NCBI GenBank assembly: GCA_030144725.1 | Contig: JASKMD010000010.1 | Span: 957,958-1,021,957 of the forward strand | Source: Haematococcus lacustris | Taxonomy: Eukaryota > Chlorophyta > Chlorophyceae > Chlamydomonadales > Haematococcaceae | Direction of reading: 5' to 3' | Length of the DNA stretch: 64,000 nt | Shown here: piece after piece, positions 10,042 to 21,266 of the stretch | Position numbering within the stretch: position 1 is the first letter of the stretch | How the letters are laid out: each line of letters starts with the position of its first letter | Program-made: the position numbers and the translations under genes | The notes under the pieces: generated by a model | Told to the model about the DNA's origin: nothing | What the model saw: only the letters and a program-made list of their open reading frames with translations | The model's database searches: none

Positions 10042-11755
10042 TCATGCCAGCTTGCCATCTGCCCGTTTCTGCCCCCTGATCAGCCCATACTGCATGAGCC
10101 CGCTGGCAAAGGCATTGTGCATGCGGACAATGGTGACAATCTCTCGAACCGTCTTGTACCAGATGGCAGGGCCCTTGAAGATGACGATCCAGGGGTCCAC
10201 CACCCCAACCCAGATGGAATGCAGCCAGGAGGGCAAGGTCTGAGGGGTCCAGTCCTCACCCACCACGCCCTCCATAAGTCCAGTGCCCTGACATCAGAGC
10301 ACAAGCAGCACACCAGGCCCTCACTGCTTGCATCACTCAACCATTTGGTTGGGATGTCAGGCTGCAGCCTGCCTCTACAGCCTGATAGCACCATGCGTTG
10401 CTGTGCCGCATGCTGGCTGTCACCAGCTCAAGCCTCTGGTTGCAGCCAGCAGGACAAGCATCGCGGCGGCTATGACATGGCGGTGCCCTACCTTCATTAG
10501 CCGCTCAAACTCCTGATATGAAATGAAGTAGGGGTGCGCCCATTCGTCATAGAGAAACTGCAGCTCCTTCCTTTCTGTGCTGCTGAATGGCCGGTCCGAA
10601 GTCTCTTCACGCTGACACCAGCAGGCGATGACCAGGGTACCACCTGCAACAGTAACAGAGGACTGACAGTGACCATAAGGGATGGAAGCAGGTAGGCAGC
10701 ATGCATATGGCAGGGATGGATGCCATGCATGCAACTGCAAGTGACAGCTGCACATGCACAGACTGCTATCTCACCTGGCTTCAACACCCTGACCATCTCC
10801 TCCACGTACTTTTTCTTGTCAGGCATGTGCTCACCGCTCTCACATGCCCACACAAGGTCGTAAGTGTCATTTGGGATTTGCATGGCTAGCGCATCCATCA
10901 CCTGAAGGCAATGCCACACAGACTTGCTTGTGTAGCGATGGCTAGGCCATAGACAGCCTGGAAGCATGACAGCTGTCACATCACGCACCTCAAACGTGAC
11001 ATTAGTCACGCCTTGCTCCTTGGCCAGCTCACCTCCTCTCTGCACTTGCTTGGGGGACAGGGTGATGCCTGCAGGGCGTGGCCGCCAGGGGGCTGTAAGA
11101 TAGGCCACACACAATGCTGCAGGGTATGCTGCAGAATGCTACTCCTTCGTGCTAGCAATGCAGCATCACCTCGGACACTGGCATTCCTGAACTTTTTGGC
11201 CAGGTGCCGACTCGTGCCACCGAAGCCACAGCCCACGTCAAGAATGGACGTCGGAGCACTGGCGCCAGAGAAAGCCAGCATCTCGTCGATGAAATCGTAC
11301 TTCGCCTGCTTGAAATCCTTCTTGGTGTAGCCTGCTGCCCGCTCTGCCTCGCTGTAGGTCCCCAGGTGTATGTGCTCGCCCCAGTAGTACTCCAGCACTC
11401 CCTCCTCTGTCCACGCATCGTATTCCTGGCCGACACTGCCAGGCGCCACATACGCACGAGAGCCTTTATCGAACGCCCTTACGGCGCCGTATGTAGCAAG
11501 GCCCAGCCCCGCAGCAGCAGCGGCCAGGCCCACAGGATTTGACACCGCGAGCTGTGCAAGTTCTTGGACCCGGGGGCCGGCATGTTCGCTACTAGCTGCG
11601 CTGACCTGATACAGCACGGATCGAGGGATTGTTGTGGTGACCTGCCCCTGGTCCACGCTGGCATCTGATGCTGGCGTGCTGCGGACCACCGCGCGCCTGG
11701 CCCTGCTGGCCACGGGGCGGTGTGCAGCGCACGGGGTGCAGTCACGCAGCAGCAT
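10042..11755 (-). CDS. Plastid-type tocopherol/MPBQ methyltransferase-like SAM methyltransferase
   Basis: Five exons on the minus strand: 11755-11170, 11068-10989, 10901-10775, 10643-10492, 10287-10042. All are GT-AG with matching phases, giving 396 residues. Residues 1 to about 45 are Arg/Ser/Ala-rich like a chloroplast transit peptide. A short hydrophobic stretch lies at about 73-92. YYWGEHIHLG is near 123-132, and SAM motif I (ILDVGCGFGGTSRHLA) near 171-186. Then come ITLSPKQVQRG, LVWACESGEHMPDKKKYVEEM, VLKPGG and a C-terminal IWVGVVDPWIVIFKG block. This is the gamma-tocopherol-methyltransferase-like family of algae and cyanobacteria, which methylates aromatic rings of prenyl-quinone or tocopherol precursors in plastids. 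The exact substrate cannot be read from sequence. It is convergent with RRP46 and in tandem with the TFIIA gene. Confidence 0.85.
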
Positions 11756-12161
11756 TGTGCGTCACAACTTCGCGATAGCCCCTGCTGCATGAGTACATCC
11801 CACATTATAGAGCAAAGCTTGCATGGATGCTGCAGCGGTATATGCTATGGTGTATGGATGCTGCAGAGACATATAGCGATACAGCAGACGTAGACGGTCG
11901 ACATATGTTACATCCAGCAGTGCGTGATTGCAAAGACCACTTTGCAAAACCAATCTGAGACAAACCCCTTTAGCCAATCCATGCTTTCATCATAATCAAC
12001 CTGCTACATAACACGCAGTGATGCTGTGTTGTTGCTTACGCATGGTGCACACAATGTATATAGCACAGCATACCTCACTGCAAAACCCACAACACCATCT
12101 AAGTGGCTACATCCTAGCAAGCAGCACACCACAGCTGCGCTCCGTTGCATGGTCTGCATGT
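11756..12161. other. Intergenic region, methyltransferase to TFIIA
   Basis: 5' flank of the methyltransferase gene and 3' flank of the TFIIA gene (both minus). A minus-strand TGTAA (plus-strand ttaca, 11908-11912) lies about 250 bases after the TFIIA stop. No additional gene is seen. Confidence 0.5.
11908..11912 (-). terminator. Candidate TGTAA polyadenylation signal for the TFIIA gene
   Basis: Minus-strand TGTAA about 250 bases downstream of the TFIIA stop codon at 12162. Motif match only. Confidence 0.3.
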
Positions 12162-13235
12162 TTAGAAGATCCACTCTCCTTGAGCTTTCTTGAAGAGGTA
12201 ATCTTTGCCTGCATGTGTGAGCCACACACAGTCCCTGCTCAGTCCAAATGCAAGTCTAGAGGATGGAAGCATCGCTGACTGCCGGTCACACTGTTCCTAG
12301 TCTCACCGTAGGCTGTTGTGGACTGCGGCAACCAGTGCTTTTCACTGAGCTTAAACTACCCAGCAGCAGTAAACAAGTGGGGCACACCTTCACATTGGTA
12401 AACTGTCACTACATCTCATGGCCAGGGGCACAGGCCATTAGACATGGTGTGCCATGCAACACTTACCGTTGATATGAAAGACGCCCTCCTTCACAGACAC
12501 CTTCCATCTGTTTTTAGTCCTGGTGACCTTCTCGTATTGGCAGCATAGGAAGTTCTGCACATCCCCCTCCTCCTCTTCCTCTGGTTCACTGTCAGAGCTG
12601 AGCACCTCATCGTCAGCTGCTTCTGGCTCCTGCTGCGTTCCGCCAGCCTGCTCCTCTGCCTCCTCTTCGTCCTCATCGTCCCCAGGCCCATCCCGCTGGG
12701 GAATAGAATTGACAGGGCGCTTCGCCTCGACTACGGGAGCCCGTGCCCCGTCGGGGTGGGCTCGCTTCAGGTTGGCTGCTGCTGCAAGAGCAAATGCGGC
12801 TGCCTGCAAATTTGCTGGGAAGCCAGGAGGAAAGCCCGCAGGGAAGCCTGGTAGCATTGCCAGCCCGGCAGGGAAACCGTGCATCTGTGGCCTGCGGGGC
12901 GGTGTCATCCTGTCTTAGCTTGTAATAAGAGCAGCTTTGGGATCTTGTGAAGCTACTTGCCTCATCAGCATGCCCTGGGCGAAGCTGATTGCAGGCGGAG
13001 CAGCGGGTATTGTATCGTTGCCCAGCAGGCCCTTCTGCACCAGTTTGGCCTCCCATAGAGTTCTCAAGTCATCAAGGACAGTCCTGTGTATCCCAATGCC
13101 AATTAGTATGCGTTCGAGCTTGTCAGTGTCGCTAGATCATCCAACCTACTCGTCAAGGCCTTCCTGCACCACTTCCGGCTTGACTTTGGCAATAACATCG
13201 TCGATGACCCAGCGGTAAACGGCAGTAGTCGACAT
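12162..13235 (-). CDS. TOA1: Transcription factor IIA large (alpha/beta) subunit
   Basis: TFIIA binds TBP-promoter complexes in RNA polymerase II initiation. Exons: 13235-13150, 13083-12961, 12909-12467, 12208-12162, giving 232 residues. The N-terminus gives the helical-bundle domain (VYRWVIDDVIAKV...QEGLDETVLDDLRTLWEAKL). A Pro/Gly/Ala-rich linker and an acidic Glu/Asp region follow. The C-terminal beta-barrel shows FLCCQYEKVTRTKNRWKVSV and ends INGKDYLFKKAQGEWIF. Both conserved ends and the variable acidic middle match the family, although the protein is shorter than animal TFIIA-alpha/beta. The second intron needs a GC donor (AG|GCAAGT) to keep frame. The gene starts only 168 bases from the stop of the next minus-strand gene upstream, so the two are tightly packed. 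Confidence 0.9.
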
Positions 13236-13403
13236 CGTGCTCTTGCTGTGTCGCCATCGTTGCAGCGCTCGTTACTCGCTGCCCCGGCACCATGCGCCCA
13301 GCAATTCCACGAACAAGCATGCGAATGACACAACAAATCCACATGCAACTAGATGCCCGTTCCTCCTACAGTTCCCGAGCTGCCAACATACATGTAGAAT
13401 GTC

Positions 13404-16400
13404 TTACGCAAAAGTCGCATTGTCAACTTCGTCATCGCCCCACCACAAATCTTGGTTGTGTTCTGGATCGTCAATGTCCATGTCCAGTTCCTGCAGGGCA
13501 AGCCAGCATGATCCCTGATAGTTCACTCAATACTACAGTCGTCTAAGTAGCATTGCAACTGGCCCAACAAAAAATTAACAGTCTGCTCTAGCCTTATCTC
13601 AAACTTGCCGCTGCTGCTACACTCCTCACCTGGACTTCGTGCAAAGCAGTGTTGATTGCACTGGTGAGCCCAGCAGCGTTTCCCAGGGAAGTCCCCATGC
13701 TCTGGTTTGACGTCATAAGCCCATCCAGCTTGTGGCCCACACGTCGGGTGTGAGCTTGCCGACAAGTGCGCTGCCACTTACTCCAGCCTCCAGCCTGACG
13801 CAGAAAGCTTGTGATGTACCTGTAAGGTAAGGAAGCAGGGCAGGTAGCAGGGCAGGAACCAAGGCAAGGTAAGGAACACACTGCAGGTAGCCGCCACACA
13901 GCTATTGGCGCTGCTGGGCACTTGGGCGCACACGGCGCATTAGTTGCCTTGCTCCCATGCCACACAGACCCTCGTTTCGTACCTGTCAGTGTGCTCCTTA
14001 TTGTCAAGCGCCTCCAGAAGCTCCGGTGGCAACTGTGAGTGGTCGGCACCAGCGCCCGCTTCTGCCAGACGGCCCAGGGTGGCGCTGCGGTGCTGCTCCC
14101 TGGAGAAGCGCAGCGTCTGGGCTAGAGTGAGCTTGCGCCCCAAGCCCGGGGCTGGGCCCTGCACGCAAGTCACAGGCACCCTCACTCAGCTGCGTCACTG
14201 CACCTCTGCAGTCCAGGCACCCTGCAGACACTCAGGTCTGCATGCCTCTTGACTATCTGCAGCCCTCAGCCAGCTGCTGCCGTGTCGGCAGCTGTGCTTT
14301 CTTTGCCAGCCTGCCTCATCAACGCCTGATGTGTGTCATACCCACTGTGTTGTGCTGTAACCACTGTGGTGTGCAGCACCTTGAAATGCTGGTCACTGGC
14401 CCAGACTGCGACTCTACAACCCGCCACCCGCCCTGGCCCTGACAGCAGGAGGAGGGCAGCCTGTTCGCACCTGTGCGCGGAGGATGGCAGCGGACAGGTC
14501 GCCATCGTCATCTGAGCTGCTAGACTCGGAACCTGGTGCCACCGCTGCAGCCAGCCTCTTCGGGCGGGGCACGCGGGACTTCTCCTCCGGCGTCTTGTGC
14601 CGGTCGAACATGCGGCTGAAGCACTCAGCTGCAAGCACACATGGGTGGGGTAGGCCAGTAGGTGGGGTGTGCAAGGCAGTGTTGCCCCTCCCTCCTGCGC
14701 CCACCTCTTCCTGCGGCCCCGCTGCTAGTGCTCGCACCTGCTGTCCTGCCAGGCACCTGCGCAGCCACCTCCTGCCAGAAGCGGGGGTGGGTGGGGTCCA
14801 CGCTGTGGTATGCTGCTGTCAGGGCCTGCACCTGGCTGCTGTCCCACTCATCCTGCACAGCAAGGCCAGGCCAGGTCAGGGTCAGGACCAGTTGACACAG
14901 AGGGTGATTGCGCTGCATGCGTGAAGCATGTTTTAGTGCCCACAACGCACTGTCATGCCAATGGACATGCTGTCATGTGACACAGTGCAAGGCGGCTGCA
15001 GGGCAGCGAGCCTGCAGTTCAGCACAGCCAGCAGTGCAGGTGCACATCACACATGGTGTGGCCTATCAAGCTTGGTGCGTACAAGCCATTCACACCTACA
15101 ACAAGAGCAGCAGCAGACGGCAAACGTTCTACCCAAGAGGCCAGTGACCACAGTGCACAGCTCAGATGCAGACCAGAGACACAGACCACACACTAAGCCT
15201 ATGAGGCTGAGTACGTGGGTGTGTGTTGCAGCCCAGCATTGCAGTCAGCAGTCAAGGTTCCAAGAGAGGTGCCATGGCAGGTGGCTGCAGCAGGTGCCTG
15301 CACACTGCCCTGCCCTGCTGTGGCCCCTCACCTCAGCCTCACTGTGCCTGGGCTTTGACGCTGCGGAGTTGCGGACCTGCATGGCCAGGGCCAGGGCAGC
15401 CTGCAGCCCCTGCCTGCCCTGCGCAGGGGGCGCTCCCGGCTGCAGCGCCCTGCCCGGCTGCAGCTGGCTGGGCTGCAAGCAGGTGCTGCCCCCGCCTGCA
15501 GCGTCCAGGGTCCTCACCAGGCCTTGCTTGAGCGCCGGCACCGCCAGCAGCCTGCGGGCCGCACCCCCAGCAGGCAGGGGGCCCGCTGGGGCGGGGTGGG
15601 TGGCATGTGAGCCAGGGTTGTGCCAGCTGGTCTCACCAAGAGGCTGCACGCCACTCTGCTTGCAGCCTGCTGCTGGGCCAATAACACAGGGCTGGGCGGG
15701 GTGGAGGAGGGTGGGCTCCTCGGGTGGGCAGGCCCCCTGCTCCTGCTGCTGCTCAAACTGCTGCTCTTCCTCCTCGTGTCCCGGCTGCTGTTGCTCCTGT
15801 TGCTCCTGTTGCTCCATCTGCTGCATGTTGTCAGTATCTGAAGGCAGCTGCCCTGCAGAGTGATTAGGCGCCAGCACCATGACAAGGCTGTTTCCATTAG
15901 TGTACAGCAGGGTTTTCTTATCTTGCTCTGTATATAGTGCTCGATATTCAATGCCATGAAGAAAACACTGGCTTACAGTCTGTGAAGGGGCACAGCAACA
16001 GGATCAGCATTTGGAGCAACAGCTTCTAGGGGGGTCTGGGCAAGGTAGGGCATGGCGGTTCGTGTGCGTGTTGCCATGGTAGGTCTTGACAATGGCGGCA
16101 GCCTGTGGCCTCAGGCTTACTCAATAGACCTCGCTTCACATGGCTCACTGCACCTTGCTGCTCAGGTGCCCCAGCAAAGTCCTACGGCCTGCTGCAGCAG
16201 CAGGCTGCCCAAGCCCAGTCCCTGGTGCCTTCCACCTGCCATCCCTGAGACGGACACCTGGCAGACAGGTCAGGAGTGCTGAGGGTGTGGTGCTGAGGTG
16301 CAGGGTGGAGTGCAGGGAACAGGCTGGAGGCAAAGCAGCCCCTTGCCCGGCAGGCCGCACCTGACAGCCTGGGTACGGGCCCCTGCGCAGGCAGCTCCAA

Positions 16401-19400
16401 CAGCCGTGGTGTGCCAGACTGCTCCTCAGGCAGTTGCGCCAAAGGCTGGTCAGGGCCCGGGTGGTGCTGCTGGCTGCTGCAGCCAAAGTCCAGGAGGTCG
16501 GCGGCCTCCTGCCACTGAGGCTGCTGCCTCGCCCTCCGCTGGCCCTCACTGCAGCCTTCGACCTCGAAGAACAGGGGCAGCTCGAACTCATCCCACGGCC
16601 GCAGGCACTGCCCAGCAGGCGTCCTCAGCCCTGCTTGCAGCGGCTGCGGCTGGTAGCGGGCTCGGATGGCGGCCAGCTGTGGGGCAGGGGCCACCAGCAC
16701 ATCAAACATCCCCTACACGCCTGCTCACACCTTGTTAATGGCATCATGGGGACACGCTGCTCACAACTCACTGCCGGCATCAAGGGGGTGGCAGCATTAC
16801 GGGCAGAGTGACAGCATCAAGGGGAGTCAGGGCAGGGGCAGGGCAGTGCGCTGCTGCACAACAAGGGCCAGCGGGCGTCACTAAAGCGCAGGTGCCCTCC
16901 TGCCCCCCAGCAGCCACTCTGCCCCTCTGCCATTGCGTGCCATTGCCTGCCACACCCAACACACCCCAGCGCCTGAGCCTGGCCAGCCGCTCACCGTGTC
17001 TGCTGCACCAGACGGTGCCAGGGGCTGGGTCGAGGCCAGCTGATCCCCGCCTGCCCTGTCTAGCGCCCTGCCGGGGCCAGCAGGCCGCCCCCTGGGCAGC
17101 AGGGCTGATGCGGGCGTGTGGGAGGTCGCGCCCGCTGAGGCCAAGGGGGTGGCTGCCCCTGCGCCGCCTGACAGGGCCGCCTGCCTCCCGCCTGAGCCCA
17201 GCTGGGAGCTCGGTGTGAGGCAGGTGGCGGGGGTGAGGGCGGGCCTGGCGGTGTGGCCCCGCTGCCCTGCGCTGAGGCAGGGAGCGGGTGGGTGCAGGGG
17301 CAGGCCCAGGGGGTCGCCACGCAGGGACAGCTGGCTGCCGCTGGCGCTGCCCGGATGCGCTGCGCACGTGTCACGCCACACATCAGGGGGGGTCCCCCGG
17401 GGAGGTGACCCAGCCGGGAGGCCGGGCAGGTGGGGCGGGGGGCGGGGGGGGGCTGCAGGTCCAGTGGGCAGCCGGGTGTGGGCTGCGGTTGAGGCCGGGC
17501 CTGCAGTGGTGCTGCCTGCAGCCTCTGGTGAGCTGCGCCAGGGCGGGGGGGCCTGGGCTGCTGCTGCTGCTGCGCTGCTGGGTGGGTGCAGCGGCTGGGT
17601 GGCAGGCAGCATGTCAGGGCTGGGGTGGGACTCAGGCAGTTGAGGAGTGGGAAGGGCCCCGGGGGAGGGCAGCAGACTGGCCTGGGCCTCTGGCTGAGAG
17701 GGGGGCGACTCAGGTGCCATCTGCTGTGTGGGCAGCATGTGCTCAGCCCCTGGCTCTGGCGGCTCGGCCTGCTGCTCCCCCTGGCCTGGCTCCGCAGGGG
17801 CTGGCTCGCCAGGTGGGGGCGGGGACCGGTGTGGCAGCAGCTGGTGGGCGCAAACAGCCAGGTGTTGCTGGGCAGCTGCGGGCTGCACCTCCTCCATTGT
17901 GCCTGCCACTGCTACAGGCTGACCTCCTGGGGCGTCAATGCTGACCATGGCAGCAGCAGCAGGAGCAGGAGCAGCACAGCTGAGCAGTGCAGCATGAGCT
18001 GGGGGGTTGCACTGACTTGCTGGGGCTGCGGGGTGGTGGCCCTGGTCCTGCTGCACGCTGTCACCAGTGTCCTCATCTTTGGGCATGAGCAGCTGTTGCA
18101 CAGCCCCCACAGCCTGCGCCACCCTGGCTGCCCCCGGCTCTGGCTCCAGCTGCCCTCGCTGCAGCAGGCTCATGGCAGCAGGCTGTGTGGCAGCCAGCAG
18201 AGTCCCCCCCTCCCGAGGGTCAGTGGGTGGTGCAGGCTGGAAGGGCTGGGCCTGCCCGGCAGGAGCTGGCTGCTGGGCTGCGGTGAGCCCACGTCCCCCG
18301 GCTGGGCTGCAGGCTGCTGGGCCATGCAGGGGCGTGGGGTGGGGGGGCGAGCAGGGTGTACGGGGCAGCGCCACAGCAGCAGCAGCGGCCACTGCAGTTG
18401 CCCTGGCAGGCTGGGCTGTGGCAGTGTTGGTCACCGCTGCCAGAGGCTTGCGCCGGGCCAGGGCTGAAAGCGTGGTGCGCGGGGGGTTGTTGGGCGGGCG
18501 AGCCTGAGGTGCCTGGGGTGGCTTGCCTGGGCTGGGCAGGGGGCCAGGGGGGGAGGCAGGCGGTGGGCCCAGGGACTTGGGCCTGCTACCCGAGCCTAAA
18601 CAGGCAGCAGACAGGCTGGGCGGGTCAGCAGCTGCTACTGAGCCCTTAATGGCCTGGGTGGGGCCTGATGGGGGGCCAGGTGAGCAGGGCTGAGGGGTGC
18701 TGGCTGGGCTGACCTGGGCGGCTGGGCCTGCGTCAGGGGCTGGCTGGCCGGCCGGCCTTCCCTGCCCTGTGCTGCCTGGCTGTGGCTCAGCCGGCGTGTT
18801 CGACACAGCCGCACCGCCCCCTGGGGGCAGGCCAGCGGCTGTCGCCTGCATTGGCCCTGTGGGCAGCGGCCCTGCCCCTTGGCCCTCCTGCTGAGTGCTG
18901 CCGTGCTGCTGCTGGGCTGCGGGCACACTGTCAGGCAGCAAGGCTGCAGCAGGCCGGCTTGCCAGCTTGGACACGGAGGGGGACTGGGTGTTTGCTGGCC
19001 CAGTGCCCAGCACCAGGATGCGGCGGGTGGGACGGCTGCGGCGGTGAGGCGGGGCGCTGCCTGGGGTGCGTGCCGTGCTGGCGGCCTGAGCCACTGGCCG
19101 GGTCAGCGCTGGACTGCTGAAGTTCACAAGGGGCAGGGCACGGCCGGCCGCGCCGCCTGCTGTGCCTAAAGGGGCAGCCCCACCTGCCTGATCTGAAGGG
19201 GCAGCCGAGCCTGGTGGGCTGGGTGGTCCAGTCCGGCCTGCCAGCTTCAGCCCACCTGGCGGGCCTGAGGCTGACTGGACAGCCAGCTGCAGCGCCTGCG
19301 GGGTCTGGCCCGGCTGGCCCTGCTGAGGTGCTGGCTGTGGGCCATGCAGTGGCTGCCCTAGCTCTTGATGTGCCTGACTGCCAGGCTGTGTCGGGGAAGG

Positions 19401-21266
19401 TGGCTGCTGCCTGACTCCTGCTAGGCCCTCCTGGTTGCCACACTGGACCTGAGTGGCAGCCAGGGGTTGCTGGTTGGCAGCGGGGCTGCCCTGCAAGCTG
19501 CCAGCCTGTGTGTTGACAGCACCTGCGCTGCGCTTGCATGCCTTGCCCATGGGGCTGCCAGGACTGCCAACCTCCTCCCTCGCCAAGCTACGATCCGCAG
19601 GACCCCCCTCACCCACCACCCCCGCCCCCCCTCCCGTTTCCTTACCTATACCTATGCCTTGCTGCTGCGCTGGACTGAGCCCAAGAGCCTCTGGAGGTGG
19701 CGCTGCTTTGGGTGCAGCGGCTGGCTGCTGCGAGGGGGGTGGGTCGGCCCCCTTGAAGCGGCGCTGCCTCTTGGCCGGGGGCTGCAGTGGGGACCCCACC
19801 TCCTCAGCGCCGGCTGCGCCCTGCCAGACCTGGCCAGGCAGGGTGAGGCTGGAGGCAGCAGAGCACACGGCAGCAGCCAGGGTGGTGCGGGGTGGCGGCC
19901 GCACACCAGGCTGGGCAGGCCTGTGGGGCTGGGCTGCTGCAGCTGCAGTGCTGGGCTCAGGGGCTGAGCCCGGGGCCCCTGCTGCAGCCTCGCCTGCTTG
20001 ACGGCCAGGAGCATGGCGGCGGCTGGCTCGGCGCTGCCTTGGAGCTGCGGTGAGTGCAGGGGCTGGGCTGGCTGAGGGGCCAACAGGGTGCTGCGCCTGC
20101 TCCCTAGGCTGGGCCTTGGCACGAGCCCCTGCCCTGCTGCCCTTGGCCTGACTGGGAGCTGGTGCAGCCGCAAGCTGCTGGGCAGCTGGTGGTGTGACAG
20201 CAGCAGCAGCAGAGCGGCCAAGCAGGTCTGCCAGCACATTGGCCGCTGCTGCAGTCACTGCGTCCTGTCGCTGCTCCTCCTCAGCTGCATGGAGGGCCAT
20301 GCGCAGCCGAACCTCATGGGGGGCAGCGAACAGGTCTGGCGGGGCGGCTCCTGCTCCGTGCCGGATGCGCTGGGCAGCCATCTGGGCTGTGGCTCGCCTG
20401 GGCCGCTGCAACTGAGGGTGCGCAGCCTCACTTTTGGCAAGAGCAGCTGGAGCTGCAGGGGCTGCTGGGGCGGCGCCAATAGCCTCAGTATGCGGCTGAG
20501 GTGCCAAGACTGCAGCTGTTGCTGCTGGTCCCGCGCCTGCTGCGTTCGCTGGGCAACCGGTTCGACCTGAGCTTTTGGACCTCTTTTTCCCTGCTTTGCC
20601 AGTGTGGGCCACTGCCAACTCAGCCGCAGCCACGACCACAGTAGCTGAATTGCCACCCTGCCCTGCTGCTGTGTCAGTGACTGCAGGGGGGGCCTCTGCT
20701 GGTGTTCCTCTTGCAGCTTGAGCGGCATCCCGGCCGCCCCCCTGTGGGGCAGGCGGCTCAGCAGCTGCAGCACCTTGCGGCTCAGCTCCCTTGTCTCCTG
20801 GCTCTGCAGCTCCTGCACCGTCTACCAGCAGACGTCTACGGACACTTAGGTTGCTGGCGAGCAGAGCAGCATTGCCTGAACAAGGCTCTGTCTCCACTGG
20901 GTTCACTGCACATGTGGCCCTGTGCTTCCTAGCGCCAGGGGTGGCTGACTGGGCAAGCTTGGTAGCCGCTGCAGGCGGGGGGGCTGAGGGTTTATGACAG
21001 GTCCTGGAGGTGTTGGCAAGGTTGACTGAGGCTGCGTTTGGGACGTTCCTGTGCCTGGTGTGTTGACATGTGTCATCGTCAGTGCCAGACTCGGGCTGGT
21101 TGGCCTTGTGGACTGCACCATGAGGGGTGGGGACACCATCTGCAGAGTGGCACCCCACTTCGAGCTGACACTTAGTTGGAGCCTGACATGCCACAGTCAT
21201 GTCATAACCTTCAACGAGTCTAACCTGGAGAGCCATGTGTCTTGGGTGTCTTGAGAGGCTTGCCAA
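13404..21266 (-). CDS. Long low-complexity protein with SANT domain; MIS18BP1/KNL2-like C-terminus
   Basis: Inferred exons: 21266-16995, 16712-16361, 15852-15332, 14852-14738, 14628-14471, 14158-13983, 13819-13630, 13490-13404. All are GT-AG and phases agree, giving about 1,956 residues. The first exon (about 1,424 codons) is Ala/Pro/Gln/Gly-rich and disordered-looking, with basic clusters (AKRQRRFKG). Near residue 1716 a SANT/Myb domain begins: DEWDSSQVQALTAAYHSVDP, then RFWQEVAAQVPGRTAAECFSRMF. Downstream come KLTLAQTLRFSREQH, HTDRYITSFLRQ and the acidic end DPEHNQDLWWGDDEVDNATFA. The order (SANT, basic helix, DxY segment, acidic aromatic tail) recalls vertebrate MIS18BP1, a CENP-A loading factor. 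I see neither a SANTA domain nor a CENP-C motif. The N-terminus is uncertain, since exons above 21266 could be missing. A generic SANT chromatin protein is the alternative. Confidence 0.55.

Noticed and set aside
17116..20570. Several long plus-strand frames opposite the large SANT-protein exon
   Set aside because: GC-rich codon bias opens the antisense frames; they contain Trp/Cys/Leu-rich nonsense without motifs or splice-linked partners.
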